Of a stretch of DNA of 64,000 nt, positions 24,452 through 33,130 are shown piece by piece (within the stretch, counting starts at the first letter, position 1; the number at the start of each line of letters is the position of its first letter). The DNA lies in contig NZ_CP141615.1 in assembly GCF_035593305.1 (NCBI RefSeq), positions 372,001 to 436,000 on the forward strand, in the 5' to 3' direction. Both the position numbers and the translations under genes were made by a program. The notes beneath the pieces are model-generated. The model searched no databases. It saw only the letters and a list, made by a program, of their open reading frames with translations, and was not told the origin of the DNA. The DNA is from Limnochorda sp. L945t (GTDB taxonomy: Bacteria > Bacillota > Limnochordia > Limnochordales > Geochordaceae).

Positions 24452-25750
24452 CTACTTGCGCCGGACGCCCTCAGCTCCCCGGGGCGGCAGCAGGAGCCGG
24501 CGCCCCACCTCGATGTGCGCGGGATCCGCGACGGAGTTGACCTCGGCCAGCCATCGGTAGAGCCCTGGATCGCCGTAGAAACGCTGCGCGACGCCCCAGA
24601 GGGTGTCACCTCGCTGCACCTGGTAGGTGAGCGTATCGGAGGACGCCGGGCCGCCCGCCGGCCCGGACGTGCCGGAGGCATCGGTGCGCTCCGGCGTGGC
24701 CGCCGCGAACGGGGCAGCGGGCGTCTCTTGCGGCGCCGGCGGAGCACCCGGCACGCCCCCCATGATCTCCGTCGCGCCCGTGGGCGGAGCAGGGCGTCCT
24801 GCACGCACAGCGTCGGCCGGCTCTGCGGCCCCTGCTCCGGGGCGCGGGAGGCCGGCCGCCTGCTGGCCGCCGGCAGGTGCGCCGGGCCGGCCGGCTGCCG
24901 GCCAGAGGCGGTCGATGCCCCAGCGCACCACCATGGCGCTCACGAAGACCAGCGCCAGGACCGTGGCTCCCTGCAGGGCCCTGGAAACCGCCTGCCCCCA
25001 CCGCGGGGCCTGCTCCCGCGCCGCCCGGCGCCGCGCGGCGATCCGTGCCTGGGCCCTGGCGACCGGCCAGGTCCCCCGCTGCCACTGCTCGGCCCCTTCG
25101 GCCCCCGCAGCCACCTGGCTCTGCACCTCGGCGGGGAAGTAGCCGGCGCGCTTCACGTCGGCGCCCGTGAAGAGCCCGACGGGCTCCGACTCCCAGACGT
25201 CGTAACCGGGCAGCGGCTCCAGTACCTCGCCGCGCCAGCCCCACAGAGCGAGCTGCGCGGTCTGGGGGTCGAGCACGCAAGCGAACTGCCACCCTGCCCC
25301 GAAGTGCGTCTGGTGGACGAACGTCTCGTACGGCGACAGTTGCATGGCCTCGCCCGGGCGGGCGTGGAACCACCCGACGGCCCGGCGCGAGCCGAAGCGG
25401 TCCTGTAACATCTCCCGGACCGCCTGCCACGAGCGGGCCGTGAACTTGACGGATCGGCTCGCCGCCTCCACCTCGGGCGCCTCGATGGCCCCCTCCACCA
25501 GCACGAAAACCTGGGAAGCGGCATTGCGGAACGCCCGCCCGACCAACACCCCGGCGACCGCCTCCGCCTCCGGACGCCGGGCGCACCGCTCCATGAACTC
25601 CAGCACGCCCCGGGCAAGGTAGACGCGGGGCATGCCCTGCTCTACGGCCTGGCCGACGTGGCGAAACCTGGACGGCGGCGGTTCTTCTCCCAGAGGGAGC
25701 GACGAGGGAGGGCGGGGGTCGACGCTCTGGTCGTCCTGCAGTGGCGACAT
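24452..25750 (-). CDS. JAB/MPN-like domain, transmembrane helix and C-terminal LysM domain fusion
   Basis: 432 residues. Residues ~40-175 look like a JAB/MPN domain: EAVAGVLVG carries the conserved glutamate, but the metal motif HxHP reads HARP (129-132) and the downstream S-x-x-D region reads SPYE, so it is probably inactive. One transmembrane helix (~261-278) follows an arginine-rich stretch, then a ~90-residue Pro/Ala/Gly linker, then a LysM domain at 375-423 (TYQVQRGDTLWGVAQRFYGD...). Topology would put the JAB part inside and LysM on peptidoglycan. Start ATG 25750 has GGGAGG eight bases upstream. Domain order is unusual; function unknown. Confidence 0.8.
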   Translation of the reverse strand: MSPLQDDQSVDPRPPSSLPLGEEPPPSRFRHVGQAVEQGMPRVYLARGVLEFMERCARRPEAEAVAGVLVGRAFRNAASQVFVLVEGAIEAPEVEAASRSVKFTARSWQAVREMLQDRFGSRRAVGWFHARPGEAMQLSPYETFVHQTHFGAGWQFACVLDPQTAQLALWGWRGEVLEPLPGYDVWESEPVGLFTGADVKRAGYFPAEVQSQVAAGAEGAEQWQRGTWPVARAQARIAARRRAAREQAPRWGQAVSRALQGATVLALVFVSAMVVRWGIDRLWPAAGRPGAPAGGQQAAGLPRPGAGAAEPADAVRAGRPAPPTGATEIMGGVPGAPPAPQETPAAPFAAATPERTDASGTSGPAGGPASSDTLTYQVQRGDTLWGVAQRFYGDPGLYRWLAEVNSVADPAHIEVGRRLLLPPRGAEGVRRK

Positions 25751-25911
25751 CGGGCTCGCCTCCCTGTAGCCCTCGGCGGGCAGACTCCGTGAAAAGCCGG
25801 TACACTGCGCTCTCCTGTTCCGTTCCGTCCGAGGGCCGGAGATCCCTCTTGCCGGAAGGACGGGCGTGCCACCCGGCGAAGCCACCGGCGAGAGAGAAGG
25901 AGGGGAAGAGC

Positions 25912-26127
25912 TTGACGTTCCGAGAGCTCGTGGAAATCCTGGTATGCCCGGCCTGCCGGCACCGGGTCACGCTGGAGCGGCAAACCTGGCTGGTCTGCGC
26001 CAACCCGGAGTGCCGCCGCAAGTATCCCGTCCGTGAGGGAATCCCCATCATGCTGGTCGAAGAAGGGGACAAGTACGTGGACGTCCCCGTGGAGCAGCTG
26101 GAGCCCCTCGGGCCGGAGCCTGAGTGA
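25912..26127 (+). CDS. Trm112/UPF0434-like zinc-ribbon protein
   Basis: 71 residues, cytosolic. LVEILVCPACRHRVTLERQ with CPAC, then CANPEC and KYPVREGIPIML give the four-cysteine Trm112/YcaR fold. In bacteria these proteins are stand-alone; in other domains Trm112 activates methyltransferases. TTG start chosen for GAAGGAGGGG, 7-8 bases upstream, and because it fits the family length. The phosphoesterase gene follows by 25 bases in the same unit. Confidence 0.88.
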   Translation: MTFRELVEILVCPACRHRVTLERQTWLVCANPECRRKYPVREGIPIMLVEEGDKYVDVPVEQLEPLGPEPE

Positions 26128-26152
26128 ACGAACGGGAAAGGATGCGAAGGGA

Positions 26153-26881
26153 ATGCGCGTCGCGGTCTTCTCGGACGTCCACGGCAACCGGCACGCCCTC
26201 GAAGCGGTACTCCAGGACGCCGCGGGTCACGCCGACCTCCTGGTATGCGCCGGCGACCTTGCCTGGGGCGGGCCATTCCCGGAGGCGGTCATCCGGACCC
26301 TGCGCGACTTCCGGATCCCGTGCGTGGTCGGCAACACCGACCTGGCCCTGCTGCAGGAGTCCGGAGCGTCGCACCCCTGGGGGCGCTGGGCGCTCGGCCG
26401 GCTGTCGCCCGAGGACCTCGAGTTCGTGCGAGGGTTACCCTTGCAGCACCGGATCGCGCCTCCGGGCGGTGCCGCGCCCGACAAGTCGCCGCAAGAGGTG
26501 CTGGTCGTGCACAGTTCCCTGGATGATCCGGCCCGGCCGCTTCCCCACCGCACCCAGGAAGAGGGGCTCGAGAAGCTGTTCGGCCAGGCGCCCGCCCGGG
26601 TCGTGGTACACGGGCACGACCACCAGGCGTACCGGGTCGACCTGCGGCGGGTGACCGTGGTCGGGACGGGCTCCGTCGGTCTTCCGCTGGACGGCGACCC
26701 CAGGGCCAGTTACGTGCTGCTGACCTGGGCAGGCGATGGGACCTGGCAGGTGGAGCACCGGCGCATCGTGTACGACGTGGACGGCGCCGCCCAGGAGGCC
26801 CAGAGGACCGGCATGCCGGGCGTCCAGCGGTGGGCGGTAGCGATTCGCAGGGGGCTGCCGCCCGATCGGGTCAGCCTGTGA
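26153..26881 (+). CDS. YfcE/MJ0936-type metallophosphoesterase
   Basis: 242 residues. The calcineurin-like metal site is complete: FSDVHGN (D, H), AGDLAWGG, VVGNTD (N), HSSLDD and GHDHQ. Small enzymes of this family hydrolyse phosphodiesters or cyclic nucleotides; the physiological substrate is unknown. The lid region GLPLQHRI-GTGSVGLPLDGDPRA follows the family. ATG 26153 has AAGGGA very close by and GGAAAGG 12 bases upstream. Sits between the Trm112-like gene and udp with short gaps (25 and 35 bases). Confidence 0.9.
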   Translation: MRVAVFSDVHGNRHALEAVLQDAAGHADLLVCAGDLAWGGPFPEAVIRTLRDFRIPCVVGNTDLALLQESGASHPWGRWALGRLSPEDLEFVRGLPLQHRIAPPGGAAPDKSPQEVLVVHSSLDDPARPLPHRTQEEGLEKLFGQAPARVVVHGHDHQAYRVDLRRVTVVGTGSVGLPLDGDPRASYVLLTWAGDGTWQVEHRRIVYDVDGAAQEAQRTGMPGVQRWAVAIRRGLPPDRVSL

Positions 26882-26916
26882 GCCGGGAAAACGGCAGGCG
26901 CAGAAGGAGGATGACC

Positions 26917-27744
26917 GTGGAGTCGTGGCACTCAGGGGCATCTCGCCCGCAATCCGGCGGGGTGCCGTATCACATCCGGTGCGCGCCGGGAGAGGTCGCC
27001 CGGTACGTGTTGCTGCCCGGAGACCCGGAGCGCGTCCCGCTCATCGCCCGGTTTTGGGACGAGCGACGGGAGGTGGCGCGGCACCGGGAGTACACCACGT
27101 ACACCGGGCGGGTCGGGGGCGTACCCATCTCGTCGACCTCCACCGGCATCGGCGGGTCGTCGACGGCGATTGCGATCGAAGAGCTGGCCGAGATCGGGGC
27201 CGACACGTTCATCCGGGTGGGGACGTGCGGCGCCATCCAGCCGGAGATAGCGTGCGGCGATCTCGTCATCGTGAGCGCGGCGGTGCGGTTGGACGGGGCT
27301 TCGGCCGACTACGTCGACCTGGCTTACCCGGCCGCCTCCCACTATCAGGTGACCGCTGCCCTCGTGGAGGCGGCACAGCGTCTGGGCATGCGGTACCACG
27401 TGGGCGTCTCCGCCTCGACGGCCACCTTCCACCTGGGGCAGAGCCGGCCCGGTTTCGGAGGCTACTCCCAGAGCGGGGCCGAGCGGCGCATCGAGGATCT
27501 GCGCCGGGCTCGGGTGCAGGTCTTCGAGATGGAAGCGGCCACCATCTACACCCTGGCCAGCCTCTTCGGGTTGCGCTCGGGCGGCGTGATGGCCGTGGTG
27601 GCCAACCGCGTCACCGACGAGATGACGTACGGCGGCATCGAGGAGGCGGCCCGTACCGCATCGGAGGCCGTGCGTATCCTGGCCGAGTGGGATGCCCGCA
27701 TGAAGCGCTCAGGGAGCCGGTACTGGTATCCCTCCGTTGGATAA
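26917..27744 (+). CDS. udp: Uridine phosphorylase
   Basis: 275 residues, PNP/Udp class I nucleoside phosphorylase, cytosolic, cleaving uridine to uracil and ribose-1-phosphate. GDPERVPLIA (phosphate loop), STGIGGSSTAIAIEELA, RVGTCGAIQPEIACGDLVI and the nucleoside-binding FEMEAATIYTLASLFG are present. The ribosome site AGGAGG (26905-26910) abuts an ATG at 26911, so the in-frame GTG at 26917, six bases away, is the better start; ATG adds two residues. Its end overlaps the convergent fchA gene by 36 bases. Confidence 0.93.
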   Translation: MESWHSGASRPQSGGVPYHIRCAPGEVARYVLLPGDPERVPLIARFWDERREVARHREYTTYTGRVGGVPISSTSTGIGGSSTAIAIEELAEIGADTFIRVGTCGAIQPEIACGDLVIVSAAVRLDGASADYVDLAYPAASHYQVTAALVEAAQRLGMRYHVGVSASTATFHLGQSRPGFGGYSQSGAERRIEDLRRARVQVFEMEAATIYTLASLFGLRSGGVMAVVANRVTDEMTYGGIEEAARTASEAVRILAEWDARMKRSGSRYWYPSVG

Positions 27745-28359
27745 AGGGCCCAGCCGCTGGCGCATTTCGTCGAACAGCGAGCGGCTGCGGGCGACCATCT
27801 CTTCCAGGTGCTGGTACGTCCCGCCGGGCACGGCCGGGAGTGACTGCCAGTTGGCCCGCACGTTGAGGGCGGCCCCCTCGATGCAAGCCCGCAGGAGCCA
27901 CGCGGCCACCCCCGCGTCCGACAGCGCCACCACCGGCACCAGCGGCATCACGTGGGAGAGCAGGTCGAGCCCTCGCACGGCGGTCTCGACCGCCTGCAGG
28001 GGCACCCGCGCAGCGTGCTCGAGCGCCTGATGGATCGCCTCGGTGCGGGCCCGCGCCTCCGATTCCGAACCCTTGGGCAGACGGTAGGCTCGCATCACCT
28101 GGTGGAAAGCCTCGGCATCTCGTGATGCCAGGGCCAGCAAGCTCTCGCTCAGCTGGTCGGCCTGGTGGGCCCACTCCTCCAGGTGGTTGGCCAGCTCTTC
28201 GTCGTCGACCCGGCGCCGGGCCACCCGGGCCACCATGGCCACCAGGGCGCCGCCGTACGCGCCGGCCGCGGCCGCCGCCGCTCCCCCGCCCGGCACCGGG
28301 TCGGCGGAAGCCAGCTCGCTCACGAACGCCCGGACGGTATGCTCTGCTACGGGCTCCAT
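27709..28359 (-). CDS. fchA: Formimidoyltetrahydrofolate cyclodeaminase / methenyl-THF cyclohydrolase (FTCD_C)
   Basis: 216 residues, all-helical FTCD C-terminal-type domain. The N-terminal FVSELASADPVPGGGAAAAAAG matches the substrate loop of the family (A/S..PxPGGG), and RVPLQAVETAVRGLDLL plus SDAGVAAWLL are typical. In histidine catabolism the enzyme converts 5-formimino-THF to methenyl-THF and ammonia. The partner transferase gene (ftcD) lies 3.8 kb away on the other strand; in animals the two are fused. ATG 28357-28359 with GCAGGGGACC just upstream. Divergent from hisC. Confidence 0.88.
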   Translation of the reverse strand: MEPVAEHTVRAFVSELASADPVPGGGAAAAAAGAYGGALVAMVARVARRRVDDEELANHLEEWAHQADQLSESLLALASRDAEAFHQVMRAYRLPKGSESEARARTEAIHQALEHAARVPLQAVETAVRGLDLLSHVMPLVPVVALSDAGVAAWLLRACIEGAALNVRANWQSLPAVPGGTYQHLEEMVARSRSLFDEMRQRLGPLSNGGIPVPAP

Positions 28360-28488
28360 GGTCCCCTGCCTCTTGCCCAAGGTTCGCACTGTTATCCTAC
28401 TGTGAGCGCAGGGCGGCCGCCACAGTCCCGGCGTACCGGCGCGCGTTCCTGGAGGCGGTGCCGGCCCATCCGGCCCCTTCTGGAAAGG

Positions 28489-29706
28489 ATGCACCGCACC
28501 TCCGTCGAAGTTGCGCCGCAGGAAGCAGACGGGAGGGCGCACGCCACGACCGCGACCAGTTTGCCCGGCCGCCGCTTCGAGCTCCGCCCGGCGCTCGAGA
28601 CGCTACCTCGTTACGTGCCGGGGTTGTCGCCCGAAGACGTCGAGCCCCTCCTCCGGGGCGCGGGCGAAGCGGGCGCCGTCAAGCTCTCGTCCAACGAAAA
28701 CCCGTTGGGACCTTCGCCCCGGGCGGTGGAGGCCATCTGCCGGGCTGCCTGGGAGTCCCACCGGTACCCGGATCCGGAGTGCCGCCAGCTGCGCCTCGCG
28801 CTGGCCCGGCGCTTCGGGGTGCCGGCCGAGCAAATCGTGGTCGCCAATGGGGGCGACAACCTCATCACCCTGCTGGCCCAGGTGATGCTGGAGCCCGGGC
28901 GCTCCGTGGCCATCCCGGCCGTGACGTTCGCCTCGTACGAGATTGCCGCGCACCTGGCGGGAGCTCGCATCGAGCGGGTCCCGATGCGAGGGCCGTTCCT
29001 GGATGCTCAGGCCATTGCCTCGGCCTTCGCGGCAGGTGCCTCCGTGGCTTTCGTCTGCAACCCCAACAACCCCACGGGGACGATCCTCTCCGGGGATCAG
29101 GTGCGCTCCATCATCGACGCCATGCCCGGCGGGTCGCTGCTGGTGCTCGACGAGGCGTACGCCGACTTCGTCACGGACGGCTCCTATCCGGACGGCCCCG
29201 GTCTCGTGCGGGACGGGGCGCCTGTGGTGGTGCTGCGCACCTTTTCGAAGGCGTACGGGCTGGCAGGGTTACGGGTCGGCTTCGCACTCTGCCCCCCGGA
29301 GGTGGCCCGGGCGATGTGGAGCGCCCGTGAGCCGTTTTCGACCAACCGCCTCGCCGAAGCGGCGGCGCTGGCCGCGCTCGAGGACGAAGCCCACCGGCTG
29401 CGAGCGCGCGACATGGTGCTGCAGGGCCGGGAGGAGATGATGCGCCGGCTCGACGCCATGGGGATCGGCTACGTGCCGAGCCAGGCCAATTTCCTCTGGA
29501 TCGAAACGCCGGTGCCGTCCTCCGTGCTGGTGCCGCGGCTTGCCCGCCTGGGCGTGCTGGTACGGCCGGGAGAGATCTGGGGGCAGCACTCCTTCATCCG
29601 GGTCACGATAGGGACGCCGGCTCAAAACCGGCGGTTCGTCGAGGCGCTGCAACAGGTACTGGCCGAGGCCGGGACCGGGCGCCACCAGGGAGGGTCGTCC
29701 CCCTGA
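28489..29706 (+). CDS. hisC: Histidinol-phosphate aminotransferase family
   Basis: 405 residues, fold type I PLP enzyme. KLSSNENPLGPSP and YPDPECRQLRLALARRFGV at the front, CNPNNPTGT, LVLDEAYADFV, the PLP lysine in FSKAYGLAGLRVGF, and the final FIRVTIGTPAQNRRFVEAL are HisC signatures. Histidinol-phosphate aminotransferases often also act on phenylalanine/tyrosine precursors. It lies in front of hutH, so a function linked to histidine metabolism is plausible but biosynthetic and catabolic genes are rarely co-transcribed. Start ATG 28489 has GGAAAGG right next to it; the first ~40 residues are not conserved, so the real start may be downstream. Confidence 0.88.
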   Translation: MHRTSVEVAPQEADGRAHATTATSLPGRRFELRPALETLPRYVPGLSPEDVEPLLRGAGEAGAVKLSSNENPLGPSPRAVEAICRAAWESHRYPDPECRQLRLALARRFGVPAEQIVVANGGDNLITLLAQVMLEPGRSVAIPAVTFASYEIAAHLAGARIERVPMRGPFLDAQAIASAFAAGASVAFVCNPNNPTGTILSGDQVRSIIDAMPGGSLLVLDEAYADFVTDGSYPDGPGLVRDGAPVVVLRTFSKAYGLAGLRVGFALCPPEVARAMWSAREPFSTNRLAEAAALAALEDEAHRLRARDMVLQGREEMMRRLDAMGIGYVPSQANFLWIETPVPSSVLVPRLARLGVLVRPGEIWGQHSFIRVTIGTPAQNRRFVEALQQVLAEAGTGRHQGGSSP

Positions 29707-29738
29707 GCGAGGCCATACGCGTCGGGCGCGGGGTCAGC

Positions 29739-31325
29739 GTGTCGCTGGACTTGCTCGAGGCCGTGGCCGGCGTGCGGGTCGCCGGGCGCCCCCAAGGGCG
29801 GCCGGCCGTGGAGATCGACCCGGCGCTCCTGCAGTGGCTCGAGCAGGGCCGGAGGGTCATCGAAGCCGCCGTGGATGCTCCCCGGGCGACGTACGGGGTC
29901 AACACGGGCTTCGGGCATCTCGGGTACGTACGGGTCTCTCCGCGGCTTGCGGCCGAGCTGCAGCACAACCTGATCCGCAGCCACGCCATCGGGGTAGGGC
30001 CCGCGCTCACCCTGGAGCAGAGCCGGGCGGTCCTTTTCCTGCGCCTGAGCAGCCTGGCGCGCGGCTACTCGGGAGTTCGCCCGGCGGTGGTCCTGCAGCT
30101 GGCCGGCATGCTCAACGCCGACCGCATCCCCGTGATTCCGGCTTGGGGCTCGGTGGGGGCAAGTGGTGACCTGGTGCCTCTGGCCCACGTGGCGCTGGCG
30201 CTGGTGGGGGAGGGGGAGGTCTGGTCGTCCCAGGGGCGGCGCATGCCCGCGGCGCAGGCTCTGGCCGAGGCAGGGATGGCGCCGCTGCGCCTGGAGGCGA
30301 AGGAGGGCCTCGCCCTGGTCAACGGCACCGAGGTGACCACGGCGGTGGGCGCCCTCGCCCTGGCCACGCTGGAGCGTCTGGTGATCACCTCCGACATCGC
30401 CTGCGCCTTGACGATCGAGGCGCTGGGAGGCAGCGCCGAGCCCTTCGATGCGCGCCTTGCGGAGCTCCGGCCGCATCCGCAGGCCCTTGCCGTCGCCGCC
30501 AACGTCCGAGCGCTGTTGCAGGGGAGCGGCCGGTTGCGGGTGCCTGGAGATGGGCCGCCGCAGGACGCCTACTCGCTGCGGGCGGTCCCCGCCATTCACG
30601 GGTCGGCTCGAAGCCTCTTCGCGTGGGCGGCCGGGATCGCCGTGACCGAGATGAACAGCGTGGTCGACAACCCGCTGGTCTTTCCGGAGGCGCAGGTCAT
30701 CCTGTCCGGCGCCAACTTCCACGCGCAGCCCGTGGCGCTGGCCTGGGACGCCTGCCGCATCGGGGTGGCGACCATGGCCAACGTCATCGAGCGGCGCATC
30801 GACCGGCTCGTCAACCCCCATACGAGCGGGGGGCTCCCTCCGTTCTTGACGCTCCGGAGCGGCTTGCGCTCAGGGCTCATGATGGCTCAATACGTCGCTG
30901 CCTCGCTCGCTGCCGATTGCCGGGCCCTGGCCGGGCCCTGGTCGGTGCACACCATCCCGACGTCCGCGGGGCAGGAAGACGTGGTAAGCATGGGCACCCA
31001 GGCGGCGCTGGCCTTCGAGGGGGCCGTCCGGCGCCTGGCGCGGCTGGTCGCGCTGGAGCTGGTCACGGCCGCCCAGGCGGCGCAGTACCGGGATGCGCCC
31101 CTCAGCCCGGCGGGCGCGGCGGTGCTGGAGTGGGTACGGGCCCAGGTCCCCTCGGTGCACGACGAGGACCGGGCCCTGTCGGGCTACGTCGAGCAGGTGA
31201 GCGAGCGGGTCGCGGCCGGCGAAGTCATCGAGCAGGTGCGGCGAGCGTCCCCCGCCCTGCGCCTTGCAGGCTTCGTGCCCGTGGACGGCGCCGGGCCGGG
31301 CTCAGGAGCCGGCGGCCCCGGATGA
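29739..31325 (+). CDS. hutH: Histidine ammonia-lyase
   Basis: 528 residues (GTG start). Converts histidine to urocanate and ammonia. The Ala-Ser-Gly that forms the MIO cofactor is in GSVGASGDLVPLAH (ASG at 141-143); YGVNTGFG holds the catalytic tyrosine; NGTEVTTAVGALAL, QDAYSLRAVPAIHG, EMNSVVDNPL, GANFHAQPVAL and SAGQEDVVSMGT follow in order. A CTG at 29703, eight bases after AGGGAGG and overlapping the hisC stop, would add a 12-residue first strand and could be the real start. The end overlaps a small minus-strand gene by 24 bases. No hutU follows. Confidence 0.95.
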   Translation: MSLDLLEAVAGVRVAGRPQGRPAVEIDPALLQWLEQGRRVIEAAVDAPRATYGVNTGFGHLGYVRVSPRLAAELQHNLIRSHAIGVGPALTLEQSRAVLFLRLSSLARGYSGVRPAVVLQLAGMLNADRIPVIPAWGSVGASGDLVPLAHVALALVGEGEVWSSQGRRMPAAQALAEAGMAPLRLEAKEGLALVNGTEVTTAVGALALATLERLVITSDIACALTIEALGGSAEPFDARLAELRPHPQALAVAANVRALLQGSGRLRVPGDGPPQDAYSLRAVPAIHGSARSLFAWAAGIAVTEMNSVVDNPLVFPEAQVILSGANFHAQPVALAWDACRIGVATMANVIERRIDRLVNPHTSGGLPPFLTLRSGLRSGLMMAQYVAASLAADCRALAGPWSVHTIPTSAGQEDVVSMGTQAALAFEGAVRRLARLVALELVTAAQAAQYRDAPLSPAGAAVLEWVRAQVPSVHDEDRALSGYVEQVSERVAAGEVIEQVRRASPALRLAGFVPVDGAGPGSGAGGPG

Positions 31326-31589
31326 CGCGCTCGTGGCGCGGGCGACTCCGGCAGGCTTCGCAGGCCGGGCAGGCTGCGCGGGATCGCCCGGTGCGCCTGC
31401 CGGATCCCGGGGCGGCTCGCTCTGCGCGGCCGGCCGAGCAGGTGGCACGCGGGCCGGCAGATCCACGAGGCGTGCACGCATGCGGAGGCCTGCGGAGGCA
31501 GCTGCCCGTTGGCCGGCGACGATGGCCCAGAAGAGGACGATGGCAAGGACGAGCCACATGGCGACGATGATGAGCGTGCCCCAGTTCAA
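31302..31589 (-). CDS. Small single-pass membrane protein, unknown
   Basis: 95 residues. An N-terminal transmembrane helix (GTLIIVAMWLVLAIVLFWAIVAG) is followed by a basic, then Pro/Ala-rich tail (residues ~35-95). The TTG start is chosen because GGGGGGTAGCACG precedes it with proper spacing. It is antiparallel to the end of hutH (24-base overlap). Low-complexity tail and lack of a known family make the reality of this gene only probable. Confidence 0.5.
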   Translation of the reverse strand: MNWGTLIIVAMWLVLAIVLFWAIVAGQRAAASAGLRMRARLVDLPARVPPARPAAQSEPPRDPAGAPGDPAQPARPAKPAGVARATSASSGAAGS

Positions 31590-31697
31590 CGTGCTACCCC
31601 CCGTCTGGCAAAGCGTTGGTTCGAAACGGCGGCCTGCGTTCCCTGCCCGGGGCGGTCGAGGTGCCGGCAGCACGGGAGCAGGCGGGGCTGCGGCTCG

Positions 31698-32186
31698 ATG
31701 ACCGCGTCGTCGAGCTCTGCTCGGCCCCGGCGTGATTTTACCGTAGCCGTCTTCGTCGTGTGCAACGGGCGCGTCCTCTTGATGTACCACCGCCGGTACG
31801 GGAAATGGCTGCCTCCGGGAGGACACGTCAAGGATGGCGAGTTGCCGGACGACGCCGCCGTGCGGGAGGTGCTGGAGGAGTCCGGGCTGCTCGTGCAGCT
31901 GGTCGGCCAGCGCGGTATCGACGTCGCTTCGCCCCGGCAGCTCATCCGCCCCGAGGGGGTCCAGCTCGAGGCGATCGAGCCGGGGCACGAGCACATCGAT
32001 TTCATCTACTTCGCACGCCCGGTTCCGCCGTGTGCCGCCGGCCAACGTCCGCCCGAGCCGGTGCCCAACGGCGAGGCCCGCACGATGGGGTGGTTCTCGG
32101 AGCAGGAGTGGGAGGGCCTGGGCCTGACCGAGGAGATCCGCCTCTGGTCGAGAAAGGCGCTACGAACCCTGCAGGAAGAGTCTTGA
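31698..32186 (+). CDS. Nudix hydrolase
   Basis: 162 residues. The Nudix box is complete: GHVKDGE then REVLEESGL (about 42-64), with the fold flanks VCNGRVLLMYHRRYGKWLPPGG and the HEHIDFIYFAR strand. Nudix enzymes cleave nucleoside diphosphates linked to another moiety; the substrate cannot be told. The ATG at 31698 fits the family N-terminus; the ribosome site is weak. The stop lies eight bases before the ftcD start, so they are one operon; a repair or salvage role alongside histidine degradation is only context. Confidence 0.92.
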   Translation: MTASSSSARPRRDFTVAVFVVCNGRVLLMYHRRYGKWLPPGGHVKDGELPDDAAVREVLEESGLLVQLVGQRGIDVASPRQLIRPEGVQLEAIEPGHEHIDFIYFARPVPPCAAGQRPPEPVPNGEARTMGWFSEQEWEGLGLTEEIRLWSRKALRTLQEES

Positions 32187-32193
32187 CACAGGG

Positions 32194-33126
32194 GTGGAAC
32201 AGGCCGTGGAACGGGTGCTCGTGGAGTGCGTGCCCAACTTCAGCGAAGGCCGCCGGCCCCAGGTGGTCCGGGCGATTGTCGAGGCGATCGCCGGCGTATC
32301 GGGGGTCTACCTGCTGGATACCGAGTCCGACGAGGACCACAACCGGTCGGTGGTCACGTTCGCCGGACCCGTGGAGGAGGTGCTGGAGGCCGCGTTTCGA
32401 GGGGTACGGGAGGCGGTCCGGCAGATCGACTTGCGCCATCATCAGGGCGGGCACCCCCGCATCGGGGCGGCGGATGTCGTGCCGCTGGTGCCGATCCGGG
32501 GCGTGACGCTCCGGGACCTGGTGCCCGCCGCACAGCGACTGGGGCGTCGCATCGCCGAAGAGCTCGGGGTGCCGGTCTTCTTGTACGGAGAGGCGGCCAC
32601 CTCCCCGCGGCGGCGGGACCTGAGCTTTCTGCGGCGGGGCAACTTCGAGGGCCTGCAGGAGGCGATGGACACCGACCCCGAGCGGCGGCCGGATTTCGGG
32701 CCCGCCGCGGTGCACCCGTCGGCGGGAGCGACCGTGGTGGGGGTGCGCAAGCCGCTCATCGCCTACAACGTGGAGCTCGCCACGGCGGACCTGGAAGTGG
32801 CCCGGGCCATTGCCCGCAACGTGCGGGAGTCGAGCGGAGGCCTGGTCAACGTGCGGGCGATGGGGGTCCGGCTCGAAAAGCGCGGCACCACTCAGGTCTC
32901 CATGAACCTGGTCGACTACGAGAAGACGCCGATCTACCGGGCCTTCGAGCTGGTGGCGGCGGAAGCGCGCCGGCACGGGGTGGCGATCCGGTCGAGCGAG
33001 ATCGTGGGCCTGGTACCGGAAGACGCGCTGCTCGATTGTGCCGAATACTATCTGCAGCTCGGCGGGACGTGGAGCCGCCGCCAGATCCTGGAGCGCCGCT
33101 TGAACGAGGTGGAGGGGCCACGCTGA
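32194..33126 (+). CDS. ftcD: Glutamate formimidoyltransferase (FTCD N-terminal type)
   Basis: 310 residues. Transfers the formimino group from formiminoglutamate to tetrahydrofolate. ECVPNFSEGR at the start, DEDHNRSVVTFAG, HHQGGHPRIGAADVVP with the catalytic histidine, GEAATSPRRRDLSFLRRGNFEGL and HPSAGATVVGVRKPLIAYNV are the family landmarks. It lacks the cyclodeaminase half, which is supplied by the separate fchA gene at 27709-28359. GTG start; an in-frame GTG at 32206 is an alternative. hutI starts four bases after the stop. Confidence 0.95.
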   Translation: MEQAVERVLVECVPNFSEGRRPQVVRAIVEAIAGVSGVYLLDTESDEDHNRSVVTFAGPVEEVLEAAFRGVREAVRQIDLRHHQGGHPRIGAADVVPLVPIRGVTLRDLVPAAQRLGRRIAEELGVPVFLYGEAATSPRRRDLSFLRRGNFEGLQEAMDTDPERRPDFGPAAVHPSAGATVVGVRKPLIAYNVELATADLEVARAIARNVRESSGGLVNVRAMGVRLEKRGTTQVSMNLVDYEKTPIYRAFELVAAEARRHGVAIRSSEIVGLVPEDALLDCAEYYLQLGGTWSRRQILERRLNEVEGPR

Positions 33127-33130
33127 GGCG

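Noticed and set aside
31221-31557. Additional small open frames around the end of hutH
   Set aside because: Shadow frames without ribosome sites; only the TTG-started one at 31302-31589 has a membrane helix and a Shine-Dalgarno.
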